Notes under the pieces: generated by a model
The model's input: the letters and a program-made list of their open reading frames with translations, nothing else
Databases searched by the model: none
Told to the model about the DNA's origin: nothing
Shown here: positions 17,219-26,291 of the stretch, one piece after another
Position numbering within the stretch: the stretch's first letter is position 1
How the letters are laid out: each line of letters starts with the position of its first letter
Assembly: GCF_002874775.1 (NCBI RefSeq)
Contig: NZ_CP020991.1
Coordinates: forward strand, 2,580,451-2,644,450
Direction: 5' to 3'
Source: Monoglobus pectinilyticus
GTDB lineage: Bacteria; Bacillota; Clostridia; Monoglobales; Monoglobaceae
DNA length: 64,000 nucleotides
Made by a program: the position numbers and the translations under genes

Positions 17219-17772
17219 AATATTATATTAAACAGTCTCAAAAGTCCTAAAGTTATAAGTATTATTCCGGGTATTGCAGTGAGAAACTTATCATTTATCT
17301 TTGGAAATTTTTTGACTGTTCCGCCTAAAAAGATTCCGAGGCTAAGCATAAGATACTGCATACAAAATATTGCTACAGGAAACCAGAACGAGGCGTTTGT
17401 GCCAAGTCCAAGCCCAGTTGCCGATGAATCCATAGAAACCGCGATTCCTATGCACAGAGCTTCTTTTCTGTCAATATCAAGTGAATTATCCGTGTCGCCG
17501 AAGCTAAGATCAGATTTGTTCAGCGACAAAAGCATATAAATTCCAATAACAAAAAATATTATGGCTCCAATTAAGTCGGAGACAAATGGCGAAAATATTA
17601 CTGAAATAGCCAAACGGGACACCGCTGTGGATATGAAGGATAATGTGAAAGACGCTAAGCTTATTATCAGACGGATTGTCTTAGGTACATATATTTTTTT
17701 TACACCATAGGCAACTCCAATGCCCAGGGAATCGAAACTAAGTATAAACGCAAGCAAAAAACAAAACAGCAT
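17215..17772 (-). CDS. ytaF: Sporulation membrane protein YtaF / MntP-like
   Basis: A 185-residue, six-segment membrane protein in two repeats. Each half begins with a conserved acidic membrane segment: LAFILSFDSLGIGVAYGVKK near the N-terminus and CIGIAVSMDSSATGLGLG in the second half. These are diagnostic of the YtaF/MntP group, whose relatives export Mn2+. B. subtilis YtaF is named for sporulation, but its transport role is uncertain. A GGAGGT site precedes the start. Confidence 0.85.
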   Translation of the reverse strand: MLFCFLLAFILSFDSLGIGVAYGVKKIYVPKTIRLIISLASFTLSFISTAVSRLAISVIFSPFVSDLIGAIIFFVIGIYMLLSLNKSDLSFGDTDNSLDIDRKEALCIGIAVSMDSSATGLGLGTNASFWFPVAIFCMQYLMLSLGIFLGGTVKKFPKINDKFLTAIPGIILITLGLLRLFNIIF

Positions 17773-17870
17773 ATCATGATACCTCCCAACAAAAAGTTCT
17801 GCTGTTAGTATCAGGATATGCCGAATTTTGGTTTTAGTGTGTTTTGTCTTAAAAATGTAATTAAGTAAAT

Positions 17871-18536
17871 TTAATTTATATTCTTTTTAAGCAGCCGAAA
17901 GGTATTTTTATCAAAATCTATTAACCCGTCTTGTTTCATCTTTGAAAGTTCTCTTGAAAGAGCGCTTCTGTCAGCACAGAGATAATCAGCGAGATCAGAA
18001 CGGTTCATATCAGTTTTAAAATAGCTTCCGGAGTTATTTGCAATAATTGATAGATAGGTTAGAATCTTTTCACGCAAAGTTTTTTTAGATATTATCTCAA
18101 GTTTTTGAACAAGCTCAATATTTTTAGACGCCATAAGTTTTACAGCGTTTTCTATTAATCGGTGGTGAAATTCGCACGCAGCTGAGCAGGAATTTAATAC
18201 TTTTGCAAATGGGAGAAACAAGACTTCGCAGTCAGTTTCACTGTAGAATGAGATAGAATCAGAAAAACTGTTTGAGCAAAGACTGTTTTCACCAAAAAAG
18301 TCGCCTTTATAAAGTACGCTTATTAGAGTGTGATTGCCATTAATATCACACATTGTCATATGTATTGTGCCGCTTAAAACTGTTACAAGACAAGCGTTAT
18401 CACCCTGAGCCATTATAATATTGTCCTTCTTAAAAGTCTTTTTATATGCTCCTACACAGACTAAAACCGAACTTATTTCATCTTTTTTTATTCCTTCAAA
18501 CAGTGGAAGCTCAGTTGTGTATTGAGTGATTTCCAT
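17871..18536 (-). CDS. Crp/Fnr family transcriptional regulator
   Basis: A 221-residue regulator with an N-terminal cyclic-nucleotide-binding-type beta roll (KDNIIMAQGDNACLVTVLSG, then YKGDFFGENSL) and a C-terminal winged helix (RSDLADYLCADRSALSRELSKMKQDGLI). There is no N-terminal cysteine cluster as in FNR, so an iron-sulfur sensor is not evident. It diverges from an iron-sulfur protein gene and a 16-base palindrome lies between them, so it probably controls that gene and itself. Clostridial relatives often govern redox or nitrosative-stress genes such as hcp. Confidence 0.88.
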   Translation of the reverse strand: MEITQYTTELPLFEGIKKDEISSVLVCVGAYKKTFKKDNIIMAQGDNACLVTVLSGTIHMTMCDINGNHTLISVLYKGDFFGENSLCSNSFSDSISFYSETDCEVLFLPFAKVLNSCSAACEFHHRLIENAVKLMASKNIELVQKLEIISKKTLREKILTYLSIIANNSGSYFKTDMNRSDLADYLCADRSALSRELSKMKQDGLIDFDKNTFRLLKKNIN

Positions 18537-18588
18537 AAAATCGTCCTCCGTTAATTAAACTATAAATATTTTAACACAGTTTATTATT

Positions 18589-18604
18589 TGTTGCAATCGC
18601 AACA
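18589..18604. promoter_or_regulatory. Putative Crp/Fnr-type operator
   Basis: A perfect inverted repeat TGTTGC-AATC-GCAACA sits in the space between the divergent regulator and ferredoxin-type genes. The arm length and spacing suit a Crp/Fnr dimer. Confidence 0.5.
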
Positions 18605-18721
18605 TACATACATTTAAAAAAATGATATAGTTTGAATACGAAATAAATTAAAATATGTTTGAAATTCAATGATAATCTTTTTATATGTAGAATTATGCAA
18701 AAAATATAGGAGGAAGATATA

Positions 18722-19402
18722 ATGATAAGGAATATTGTAAAAATTGATGAAGATAAATGTAATGGCTGCGGACTTTGTGTTTCAGCATGTCATGAGGGAG
18801 CTATAGAACTGATTAAAGGTAAAGCTAGATTAATACGTGATGACTATTGCGATGGTTTAGGTGATTGTCTGCCTGTATGTCCGGTTGACGCGATAACAAT
18901 TGAGAAGAGAGAAGCGGCAGAATATAATGAAGAATTGGTTAAAAAGAACATGGAAAAGCCGGTACATACAGGCGGATGTCCGGGCAGCGCATTAAAAGAA
19001 TTTGCGCGCAGTGAGAGTAATTATTCCGAATCTGATTATGAGTCCAAATTAAAGCAGTGGCCTGTACAAATTAAATTAGTTCCGGTCAACGCACCATATT
19101 TTAATGACGCTGACATTTTAGTTGCCGCAGACTGCGCCGCATATGCACATGCAAATTTTAATCAGGAATTTATGGGAGATAAGGTGACATTAATAGGCTG
19201 TCCTAAGCTTGATATGACTGAATACTCCGAAAAGCTTGGCGAGATTTTTAAAGCGAATCAAATAAAGAGTGTAACTGTGGTAAGAATGGAGGTACCATGC
19301 TGCGGAGGATTGGAGAATGCTGTTAAGGTAGCTCTGTCAAACTCCGATAAAGATATATCTTTAAAAGTTATTACAATTTCGGTTGACGGACATGTGATGT
19401 AA
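18722..19402 (+). CDS. 4Fe-4S ferredoxin-type iron-sulfur protein
   Basis: A 226-residue protein. A two-cluster ferredoxin domain comes first (CNGCGLCVSACHEGAI; then CDGLGDCLPVCPVDAI, in which the usual second cysteine is missing). The rest forms an alpha/beta domain with further conserved cysteines (VAADCAAYAH, LIGCPKLDM, VPCCGGLENAV) that may bind another cluster. The protein family recurs next to Crp/Fnr regulators in clostridia; its reaction is not known. The GGAGGAAG site and the ATG at 18722 fit well. Confidence 0.85.
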   Translation: MIRNIVKIDEDKCNGCGLCVSACHEGAIELIKGKARLIRDDYCDGLGDCLPVCPVDAITIEKREAAEYNEELVKKNMEKPVHTGGCPGSALKEFARSESNYSESDYESKLKQWPVQIKLVPVNAPYFNDADILVAADCAAYAHANFNQEFMGDKVTLIGCPKLDMTEYSEKLGEIFKANQIKSVTVVRMEVPCCGGLENAVKVALSNSDKDISLKVITISVDGHVM

Positions 19403-19430
19403 AACGTCTTATACAATAAAATGTGACATA

Positions 19431-19464
19431 AAAAAACTGAAGGGCAAAACCCTTCAGTTTTTTT
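19431..19464. terminator. Bidirectional terminator
   Basis: Arms AAAAAACTGAAGGG (19431-19444) and CCCTTCAGTTTTTT (19450-19463) around a CAAAA loop. It serves the convergent ferredoxin-type gene and the SLH gene. Confidence 0.88.
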
Positions 19465-19466
19465 GT

Positions 19467-21767
19467 TTATACAGTCTTCTTTACTGCTACTATTATACGT
19501 ATCCGTCCGCCGCTTGAGGGCAGTTTATCGTAGTACGCATACAGTGTATAATTGTCACTGCCTATAATGTCGCTGATTGGCTTCAGCCTATATAAAGTAG
19601 AAGAGGAGTATTCCTTTTCATATACTTGAACGTCAGCAGATATATCATAGCACTTTACGTCAGCTGTAAGACTTCCGGCACTTGTAACTGTTACTGTGCC
19701 CTTTACTTCGCTCAGAGGTGACATTATTGACGGATTGCTTGCGGATGAAAGCCTTACTCCCTGACCGCTGTTCACTGAATATATTGTTGACGGACTTGTA
19801 AATGAATAACTGCTGCCGTTTACTATATATGAATATGAGCCGCTGACAGATGTTCCAAAGCTCATATTCTGTGCTGAGGTCATTACTCCAAACGTATAAG
19901 AATCTCCGGTTACATCATTTAAAATAAGCTTATCTATTTCTCCGCTTGAATTTTTGTGGCAATATAGAATTTTGTTTGAATTAATATTCACATTATTAAG
20001 ACGGGTAGGATAAATCTTTTTATATAATGACGGGTCATTTTTATTTGTTGTTCCCACGTCCAAAATTTCTACATCGCTTGCCAAATAATCGTCGCCGAAA
20101 CGTTTTGTGTCCCAACGGAAATAACCGCTGACCTTTGCGCTGTCCGTTCTGGAAATTTTAGCTATTCCCTCATTTATACTAACCGTGACTACAGAATTTT
20201 TATAATCCTCATAATTTTGGCTGCACGTATAATCGTAGGTTTCACCGTTTGCCGCAGCTACTTTGATATAATAATTTGAATAATCCTTTAGGTCCTCTGA
20301 TGTATAAGTCTTGGTTCCCGTTTCAAATACATATCCGACTATTTCCGAATCAGTTACTGTTGAGGTAACAACGTCTGCAACTTCATTTGTTTTTCCCAAA
20401 AGCAAAGTTATCGTTTCTCCCAGTGCGAGGTTTCCGCTTGAAGACAGCTTATTAAAAGCATTTGCTCCCTCAACTTTATATGTTACACCTGAGACAACAA
20501 TTTCAGTAGGGTTATCTTTATTTGGGTTTGCTTTGTCATACACACCTGTGACTTTGGTAGTATACGCAAAGGCCATATTAAGTTCAGGTATATAGTAGAG
20601 TATGTCGTAGGTTTTTATATCTGAAATTGTGCAGGCAACTCCGCCTCTCATGATAGTAGTAGATGAATTAATTCCGAGAGTTTCAGCCCAGTTATTCTCT
20701 GAGTTTATTGTGTAAGGACCTTGCATATTACCTTTTTTGTATACTATGTAATCTATATTTCCATTAGTCTTTTTAATATTAAGAACATCTCCCATTTCAA
20801 AAGATGTTTTTATAGCTCCGTAGGTGGTTTTAGTTGTTCCGTCATAAGCGACGGTGCCGGCAGGAATATCCAAAGTTGTCATATTGCCGCCTTTGTATAC
20901 CACTATGTTGTCGTTCAGTACAGAATATACTACGTATTTTTCGTTGGGAGAGCTGTCCGCCTTAGGAAAGAAGCCTATAACAGTTTTGTTGTCCTTTAAA
21001 GCTATATCTCCTTTCATTCCAACATATGAATAATTAAAATCAGACCTTATTTTATATGTACCGTTGTCGGTGAAAACCTCATCGCCGGGGATAGAACTGT
21101 CCTCCTTTGAAGTGGAAATCAGCGTCACATCTTCAACAAAAGCGACGTCGAAAATAGATATAAGTTTTGAGGATGAATCTTTCTTTTTGGTTCTTAATGT
21201 ATTATATACTAATGTAGAAACGTCTTTTCTTGTCATGCTGGAACCGATACTGATATCTGTTAGGTTATCTGTCATATCAAGACTATCAGCCATTCCTATT
21301 TGACCGCTTGGCCAGGCTACGCCAAAATCGCTGTCCGAATATCCTAAAACCCTGAGCATAATTGTTACAGCCTCTTCAAAAGTAACTATATCATCAGGCT
21401 TAAAAGAAGCGTCAGGGTATCCTGATACAAGATTGTTTGTAACTCCAACACGAACGTATGGAGCAGACCAGTTTGAATATGGAACATCATAAAACGGAGA
21501 AATTGCAAGGTTTGACGCTACGCTGTTGCGGTAATCAGAAGACGCTACAGCTATTTTTGTGAATTCCGCTCTTGTTACAAAGTCATCCAGTCTAAAGTTC
21601 CCGTCAGGGTCGCCGTTCATAATTTTAAGTTCAGATAATAATCCCAAAACATCCTGCTGAGAATTATCACTGCCGAAAACCGTTATTGAAAAAGCAGAAG
21701 CAGCAAGGCATATAGCTAAAAAAAGTGAAAGTATAGGCCTAAAATTTTTTTCAGATTTATAGTTCAT
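19467..21767 (-). CDS. SLH-domain cell-surface protein of unknown function
   Basis: A 766-residue exported protein. A signal peptide (to about residue 32) is followed by three SLH repeats at about 38-80 (NGDPDGNFRLDDFVTRAEF), 92-142 (FYDVPYSNWSAPYVRVGV, GYPDASFKPDDIVTFEEA) and 150-192, which would bind it to the secondary cell-wall polymer. The remaining 570 residues are beta-rich, Ser/Thr/Asn-rich and not recognised. The start at 21767 has a GGAGG site; the frame extends upstream, but that would overlap the permease end. It lies 28 bases after the ABC permease and may belong to the marR-led operon. A terminator follows. Confidence 0.85.
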   Translation of the reverse strand: MNYKSEKNFRPILSLFLAICLAASAFSITVFGSDNSQQDVLGLLSELKIMNGDPDGNFRLDDFVTRAEFTKIAVASSDYRNSVASNLAISPFYDVPYSNWSAPYVRVGVTNNLVSGYPDASFKPDDIVTFEEAVTIMLRVLGYSDSDFGVAWPSGQIGMADSLDMTDNLTDISIGSSMTRKDVSTLVYNTLRTKKKDSSSKLISIFDVAFVEDVTLISTSKEDSSIPGDEVFTDNGTYKIRSDFNYSYVGMKGDIALKDNKTVIGFFPKADSSPNEKYVVYSVLNDNIVVYKGGNMTTLDIPAGTVAYDGTTKTTYGAIKTSFEMGDVLNIKKTNGNIDYIVYKKGNMQGPYTINSENNWAETLGINSSTTIMRGGVACTISDIKTYDILYYIPELNMAFAYTTKVTGVYDKANPNKDNPTEIVVSGVTYKVEGANAFNKLSSSGNLALGETITLLLGKTNEVADVVTSTVTDSEIVGYVFETGTKTYTSEDLKDYSNYYIKVAAANGETYDYTCSQNYEDYKNSVVTVSINEGIAKISRTDSAKVSGYFRWDTKRFGDDYLASDVEILDVGTTNKNDPSLYKKIYPTRLNNVNINSNKILYCHKNSSGEIDKLILNDVTGDSYTFGVMTSAQNMSFGTSVSGSYSYIVNGSSYSFTSPSTIYSVNSGQGVRLSSASNPSIMSPLSEVKGTVTVTSAGSLTADVKCYDISADVQVYEKEYSSSTLYRLKPISDIIGSDNYTLYAYYDKLPSSGGRIRIIVAVKKTV

Positions 21768-21795
21768 AATTTCCTCCAATCTCTGTGGTTTTATC

Positions 21796-22974
21796 TTATT
21801 CATGTCTAAGAGCGTCAATAGGATTAAGGTTAGCGGCATTTTTAGCAGGCAGATAACCGAACATGATTCCGATACCTACAGAAACGCCGAATGAAACTCC
21901 TATTGCTGTCAGTGAGGGTAGCGCGGTCAAACCTAAGAGCCGTCCAAATAAAACGGCGAGGATTGACCCGACCACAATTCCAATAAGACCTCCAACACCG
22001 CTTACGGTTGCAGCTTCAATAACAAACTGAGATTTTATATCCCTTGATTTGGCGCCCAAAGACTTACGTATACCAATTTCTCGAGTTCTTTCAGTTACTG
22101 ACACAAGCATTATATTCATTATTCCAATACCACCGACTAAAAGAGAAATACCGGCAATACAAACCAAAAGAGTACTCATAGTGCTTGTCATGGTGCTTGC
22201 CATATCCATTATCTGCTTTATGCTTGTAACATTATAGTAATCGCTGTCACCAATTTTGTTAGCCAAAAACTGCTTTACTTTTGTCATTGCATCATCTACT
22301 ATATCAACGCTGTTTGTCTGAACAGTGTAGGAACTGATAAATGAACTGTTGGACATTGATACAGCGGTGGTATAAGGTATATAGATTACCTCATCCTGTC
22401 CTCCGCTGGTTGAATCGCCTTCTTCTGTCAGCACTCCTATAACGGAAAAAGTATCTCCGTTTATTTTAAGCTTTTGTCCCAGTCCGTTTCCGCGTCCGAA
22501 CATTTCTTTTTCAATATATGTACCGATAACGCAAACTTTTTGTTTTTTCTCTACATCTACAAATTGTAAGAACCTGCCTTGTTCAAGCTCCAGCTGTTTT
22601 ATACTGCAGTAGCTCTCGTCAACTCCTGTTGCGGAGGTAGATAAATCATCGCGCCCAACTTTAACTTTAGCGGAAGCAACCATAACGCTAGGGCTGACAG
22701 CCTTAAAAAACTCAGGGTTTTGGTCAACAAAAGTATACATGTCATTTTCGTCAATTGTTCGGCTTCCGCCCCTGTCCTGAACGCTGACAGTTATTGTGTC
22801 TGTTCCCAGCTTTGAAAATTGATCTGTCATCATTCCCATCATTCCGTCCATGAGGCTGATAAGTATAATAACTGCTCCAACTCCTATTATTATACCGAGC
22901 ATTGTAAGGAGTGAACGCATTTTATCAAACATAAGATTAGAGAAGGCAAGCCCGAAAGATTTTTTAAGCGTCAT
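21796..22974 (-). CDS. MacB/YknZ-type ABC transporter permease
   Basis: A 392-residue permease with the MacB architecture: first membrane segment after KMRSLLTMLGIIIGVGAVIILISLM, a large extracytoplasmic domain (about residues 45-270), then three membrane segments in the FtsX domain (LLVCIAGISLLVGGIGIMNIMLVSV; the EIGIRKSLGAKS loop; VIEAATVSGVGGLIGIVVGSILAVLFG; SFGVSVGIGIMFGYLPAKNAANLNPIDALRHE). The ATG at 22974 is chosen for its GAGGAGG site; it overlaps the ATPase stop by 11 bases. With the adaptor and ATPase it forms an export or efflux system. Confidence 0.92.
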   Translation of the reverse strand: MTLKKSFGLAFSNLMFDKMRSLLTMLGIIIGVGAVIILISLMDGMMGMMTDQFSKLGTDTITVSVQDRGGSRTIDENDMYTFVDQNPEFFKAVSPSVMVASAKVKVGRDDLSTSATGVDESYCSIKQLELEQGRFLQFVDVEKKQKVCVIGTYIEKEMFGRGNGLGQKLKINGDTFSVIGVLTEEGDSTSGGQDEVIYIPYTTAVSMSNSSFISSYTVQTNSVDIVDDAMTKVKQFLANKIGDSDYYNVTSIKQIMDMASTMTSTMSTLLVCIAGISLLVGGIGIMNIMLVSVTERTREIGIRKSLGAKSRDIKSQFVIEAATVSGVGGLIGIVVGSILAVLFGRLLGLTALPSLTAIGVSFGVSVGIGIMFGYLPAKNAANLNPIDALRHE

Positions 22975-23716
22975 TGTTGTCGTCCTCCTCGTCATCTCCG
23001 GCATGGGCTACTGTTGCAAATTTTTCTATTTCAGGCGCGCCGTCGTATGTTATGCGCCCGTCCTGTATCCGGATAACTCGCTCGGCTTGGGCGGCAATTG
23101 TATTATCATGAGTGATAAGCACGATTGTATTGCCTTCGCTGTGAATCTTTTTCAGAAACTTCAATACCTCTTTACCGGTTTTTGAGTCAAGAGCGCCGGT
23201 CGGCTCGTCGGCCAGTATTATGGACGGGTCGCCGGCCAGGGCTCTTGCAATTGACACACGCTGCTGCTGTCCTCCTGACAGCTGCTGAGGCATATTTTTG
23301 GCTTTTGCTTTCAGCCCAACCCTGTCAAGTGAAATGAGAGCGCGGCGTTCCTGCTCTTTTTCAGAAAGTCCGGCATACATCAGAGGTAGTTCAACGTTTT
23401 GCTGAACATTGATTTTGGGGATAAGATTATACTGCTGGAATATAAATCCAAGTTCTTTATTTCTTATTTCAGCCTGTTCATCATCTTTCATGGTGCTGAC
23501 GTCAGTTCCGCGGAGAAAATATTTTCCTCTGCTTGGAACGTCAAGACATCCTATAATATTCATACATGTAGATTTGCCGCTTCCTGACTGACCTACGATA
23601 GCGACAAATTCACCTTTATATATTTTCATCGAAACTCCGTCAAGAGCATGAACTTCTGAATCTCCCACAATATAGATTTTGTAAATATTTTGAAATTCTA
23701 TAAGAGGCGTTTCCAT
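22964..23716 (-). CDS. MacB/LolD-type ABC transporter ATP-binding protein
   Basis: A 250-residue ATPase with Walker [11 protein letters not shown]-loop FQQYNLIPK, signature [15 protein letters not shown], Walker [14 protein letters not shown] and switch histidine LITHD. The tail is acidic (DDEEDDNN). Its start overlaps the adaptor stop in a TAATG arrangement. It powers the permease encoded next. Confidence 0.95.
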   Translation of the reverse strand: METPLIEFQNIYKIYIVGDSEVHALDGVSMKIYKGEFVAIVGQSGSGKSTCMNIIGCLDVPSRGKYFLRGTDVSTMKDDEQAEIRNKELGFIFQQYNLIPKINVQQNVELPLMYAGLSEKEQERRALISLDRVGLKAKAKNMPQQLSGGQQQRVSIARALAGDPSIILADEPTGALDSKTGKEVLKFLKKIHSEGNTIVLITHDNTIAAQAERVIRIQDGRITYDGAPEIEKFATVAHAGDDEEDDNNDA

Positions 23717-25704
23717 TACATTCCACCTCCGCCGGGTCCGCCGCCTGAACCGCCGCCGGCGCTGTCTTTCATTCTTTCGTGGCTCTGCTGCATCATTTCT
23801 TCCATAGAATTTCCGGTTCCTGCCGTGGAGTATAGAATTTCACCCTCTTCAACCCCGCTGAACACTTGTATATATTCGCCGTCGCTGGAACCTGTGGTTA
23901 CTGAAACAGTCTTATAACCTTCAGGAGCTTTATCGTTTTCTTCAGTTTTGTCACCCTTAACATATACAGTGTTTCCACGGTTAAGATTGCTGACAGGTAT
24001 AGCCAAAACATTATGAACACTGGATATAATAATGTTGGCTTCAACGTTCATTCCGGGGAGAAGCGCGTCATCAAAGTCGATAATATTTACTTTGACAGGG
24101 TATGTGGTTACTCCGTTTGAACCTGCAGTTCCGTTAACGCTTATATTTTCTACGACTCCGGTATATTCTTTATCTGTGACGTCGGTAGTGATTGTAACTT
24201 TCTGACCGGTTTTAACATTTTTAACATCAAGTTCATCAACGTTTAAAGTGCATTTAAGTTCACTCATATCATAAATTACCGCCATAGCTGAACTGGAAGC
24301 GCTGGCAGAAGTCAACTGAGAGGACGATGAACTGCTTCCCGATGAGCTGTAAGAAGAAGTAGAAGATGAACCGCTTCCGAGATTGTCGCCTTTCTTTTTG
24401 TTTTTGGTAACAACTGTTCCTGATATCGGCGCTTTAATGGTGTAGTCTTCAAGCTGTTTCAGAAGCTTTTCTTTTGACAGAACAGCATCATCGTACGTCA
24501 TTTTCGCAGTTTTAACAGCGGAATTCAGTTTGTCATCGCCGAGACTTGTAGTTGCGTTTGAAGTATTCTGCTGAATCTTAGCGCGTTCAAGAGCCTGGTT
24601 TGCGTCATTTAAAGACAACAGTGCGGATGAGATTTGTGATTCAACAGAGTCAGAATCCAGCATAGCAATTTTTTCACCATTATAAACATGACTGTTTTCC
24701 GATATGTACAGAGAGCTTATTTTGCCGCCTGACGAAGCTGTAATGCTATCTTCGGTAAGGTTTTCAAAAGTTCCGGCATCGTTACAAGCTATATCTCCAA
24801 CCATAGCTGTAGCAGTATCTCCAGATGATATGGCTCCCGGATTATCTACTTCAATAGTGACCTTTTTATATGAAGTAAAACCGCTTCCGCTTTCAACTAA
24901 AGCGCCGATTTCGGTGACAACTCCGCGTACAGACGAGCCGTTTTTAGTTAAAGTAAGATCTGCCGCTTCGCCGACATGCACATTATCCGCATCAGCTGTA
25001 TTAAACGGAACTTTTATCTTTAGTTTTGAATTATCAATTATATCAGCAATTTTTGTACCGGCAGCAATGGTGTCCCCCTCAGAGATGTGAATCTCTGTAA
25101 CTATGCCTGTGTGGTTTGATTTGAGAGACAAATCATCTCTTGCTTTCAGTGCGTCATTATACGCTTGCTGTGCTTTATCAACGGCAATTCTGGCGCTTTC
25201 AACGGAACTGGCGCTGGTAGCTGTATCGCGTACAGTTTTAGAATTTTCATTTATTGCGTCGTCATAGTTCTTTTTGGCTTTAGCTATAGCTATATCGGCG
25301 CTTTGAATACTGTTTTCGATAGTACTGGCGTCAATTGTGTACATTAAATCGCCTTTTTGAACAGTGTCGCCTTCTTCGAAAGGGTCATCCAAAATTTCAC
25401 CTGTTACATTTGCTGTGATTGAATACTCGTTATTCGGTTCAACAACAGTACTGTCATTTATTTTTTCTTCAATATCTCGCTTTTCAACTTTAATTAAAAG
25501 ATTGCTGTCTTCTAATTTTTTCCCTAGCCTGACTGTACTTATCCCAATAAATAATACAAGCGCTAATACAATACAGATGACAGCGCTCCAAATTTTATGG
25601 TTTTTCATCAGTTTCCATAAGGCGGCAAAAAATATTTTAAGTTTGCCTCCGATGAAAAAAGTGAAATCTTTGATTTTATTACGTACTAAAATAAATTTGT
25701 TCAT
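23716..25704 (-). CDS. Membrane-fusion (HlyD/RND-type) adaptor of an ABC exporter
   Basis: A 662-residue protein, long for this family (about 400). After a cytoplasmic basic segment there is one membrane anchor (residues 38-55). Lipoyl-like half motifs recur: TGEILDDPFEEGDTVQKGD, NHTGIVTEIHISEGDTIAAG, SGGKISSLYISENSHVYNGE and IKAPISGTVVTKNKKKGD, with two helical hairpins (about 130-190 and 355-420), which suggests internal duplication. A Ser-rich stretch lies at 443-473, and the protein ends in a Gly-rich tail. It corresponds to YknX/MacA, linking the transporter to the outside. It comes directly after marR. Confidence 0.88.
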   Translation of the reverse strand: MNKFILVRNKIKDFTFFIGGKLKIFFAALWKLMKNHKIWSAVICIVLALVLFIGISTVRLGKKLEDSNLLIKVEKRDIEEKINDSTVVEPNNEYSITANVTGEILDDPFEEGDTVQKGDLMYTIDASTIENSIQSADIAIAKAKKNYDDAINENSKTVRDTATSASSVESARIAVDKAQQAYNDALKARDDLSLKSNHTGIVTEIHISEGDTIAAGTKIADIIDNSKLKIKVPFNTADADNVHVGEAADLTLTKNGSSVRGVVTEIGALVESGSGFTSYKKVTIEVDNPGAISSGDTATAMVGDIACNDAGTFENLTEDSITASSGGKISSLYISENSHVYNGEKIAMLDSDSVESQISSALLSLNDANQALERAKIQQNTSNATTSLGDDKLNSAVKTAKMTYDDAVLSKEKLLKQLEDYTIKAPISGTVVTKNKKKGDNLGSGSSSTSSYSSSGSSSSSSQLTSASASSSAMAVIYDMSELKCTLNVDELDVKNVKTGQKVTITTDVTDKEYTGVVENISVNGTAGSNGVTTYPVKVNIIDFDDALLPGMNVEANIIISSVHNVLAIPVSNLNRGNTVYVKGDKTEENDKAPEGYKTVSVTTGSSDGEYIQVFSGVEEGEILYSTAGTGNSMEEMMQQSHERMKDSAGGGSGGGPGGGGM

Positions 25705-25716
25705 GTTCTGAGCCTC

Positions 25717-26205
25717 TTAACTGAAAATGTCTTTGTCTTTTTCTGAAATATTTTTTATAATAACTATGGATTCTTCAATTAATTCAAGCATTGTTCGGAA
25801 TTTTTCTTCACCCATGGTGTCTTTAACTGTGATGCAATTTTTATTAAGATAAGAATCTATTTTTCTAGTTATGTCTTTAGCTTTTTCGGTGGTGATAAGA
25901 TAAGTTCTGCGTCTATCGTTTTCACTGTTATACCTGAGAATATACCCTTCAGATTCTAAAGAAGAGATATATTGTGAGACCGCCGCGCGTGAGACGCCGA
26001 ATTGTCTGCTGATATCACTGGAAGTTATTTTATTTCCTTCAGACATACTTTCGTCTATTGTTTTTAAGATAAAATATTCTCTGTTGGATATCGGCAATAC
26101 AGATAAAAGACAATTAAGCGCTTCTTTTATCTTTAAGATTAATATCTGTGTCTTTTTTACATATGTATCCTGGCTTATTTTTGGGTTTGAGCCAATTTTA
26201 GACAT
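25717..26205 (-). CDS. MarR family transcriptional regulator
   Basis: A 162-residue winged-helix protein: helical dimerisation region at the N-terminus, then ITSSDISRQFGVSRAAVSQYISSLESEGYI (recognition helix) and the wing RYNSENDRRRTYLITTEKA. It is the first gene of the exporter operon, 12 bases before the adaptor. Two overlapping perfect palindromes sit at its own transcription start, so autorepression relieved by a transported compound is the natural model. Confidence 0.92.
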   Translation of the reverse strand: MSKIGSNPKISQDTYVKKTQILILKIKEALNCLLSVLPISNREYFILKTIDESMSEGNKITSSDISRQFGVSRAAVSQYISSLESEGYILRYNSENDRRRTYLITTEKAKDITRKIDSYLNKNCITVKDTMGEEKFRTMLELIEESIVIIKNISEKDKDIFS

Positions 26206-26235
26206 ATACTCCTATCTCCTTAAAATTTAACAGCG

Positions 26236-26258
26236 GCTTAATGGTTAAGCAACTTAAC
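26236..26258. promoter_or_regulatory. Tandem overlapping MarR-type operators
   Basis: Two perfect 15-base palindromes share 7 bases: GCTTAA-TGG-TTAAGC (26236-26250) and GTTAAG-CAA-CTTAAC (26244-26258). They lie directly downstream of the -10 element of the marR promoter, where bound repressor would block transcription. Confidence 0.75.
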
Positions 26259-26262
26259 AAAC

Positions 26263-26291
26263 ATTATAGCAGAGCTAAAAAAGGGTGTCAA
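26263..26291 (-). promoter_or_regulatory. Promoter of the marR-exporter operon
   Basis: On the minus strand a full consensus TTGACA (26291-26286), 17-base spacer and TATAAT (26268-26263), about 58 bases before the marR start. A strong promoter next to a repressor site fits tight, inducible control. Confidence 0.85.

Noticed and set aside
26244-26260. Rex operator at the marR promoter
   Set aside because: The sequence resembles TTGTTAA-N4-TTAACAA but the spacing is off by one and two perfect MarR-type palindromes explain it better.
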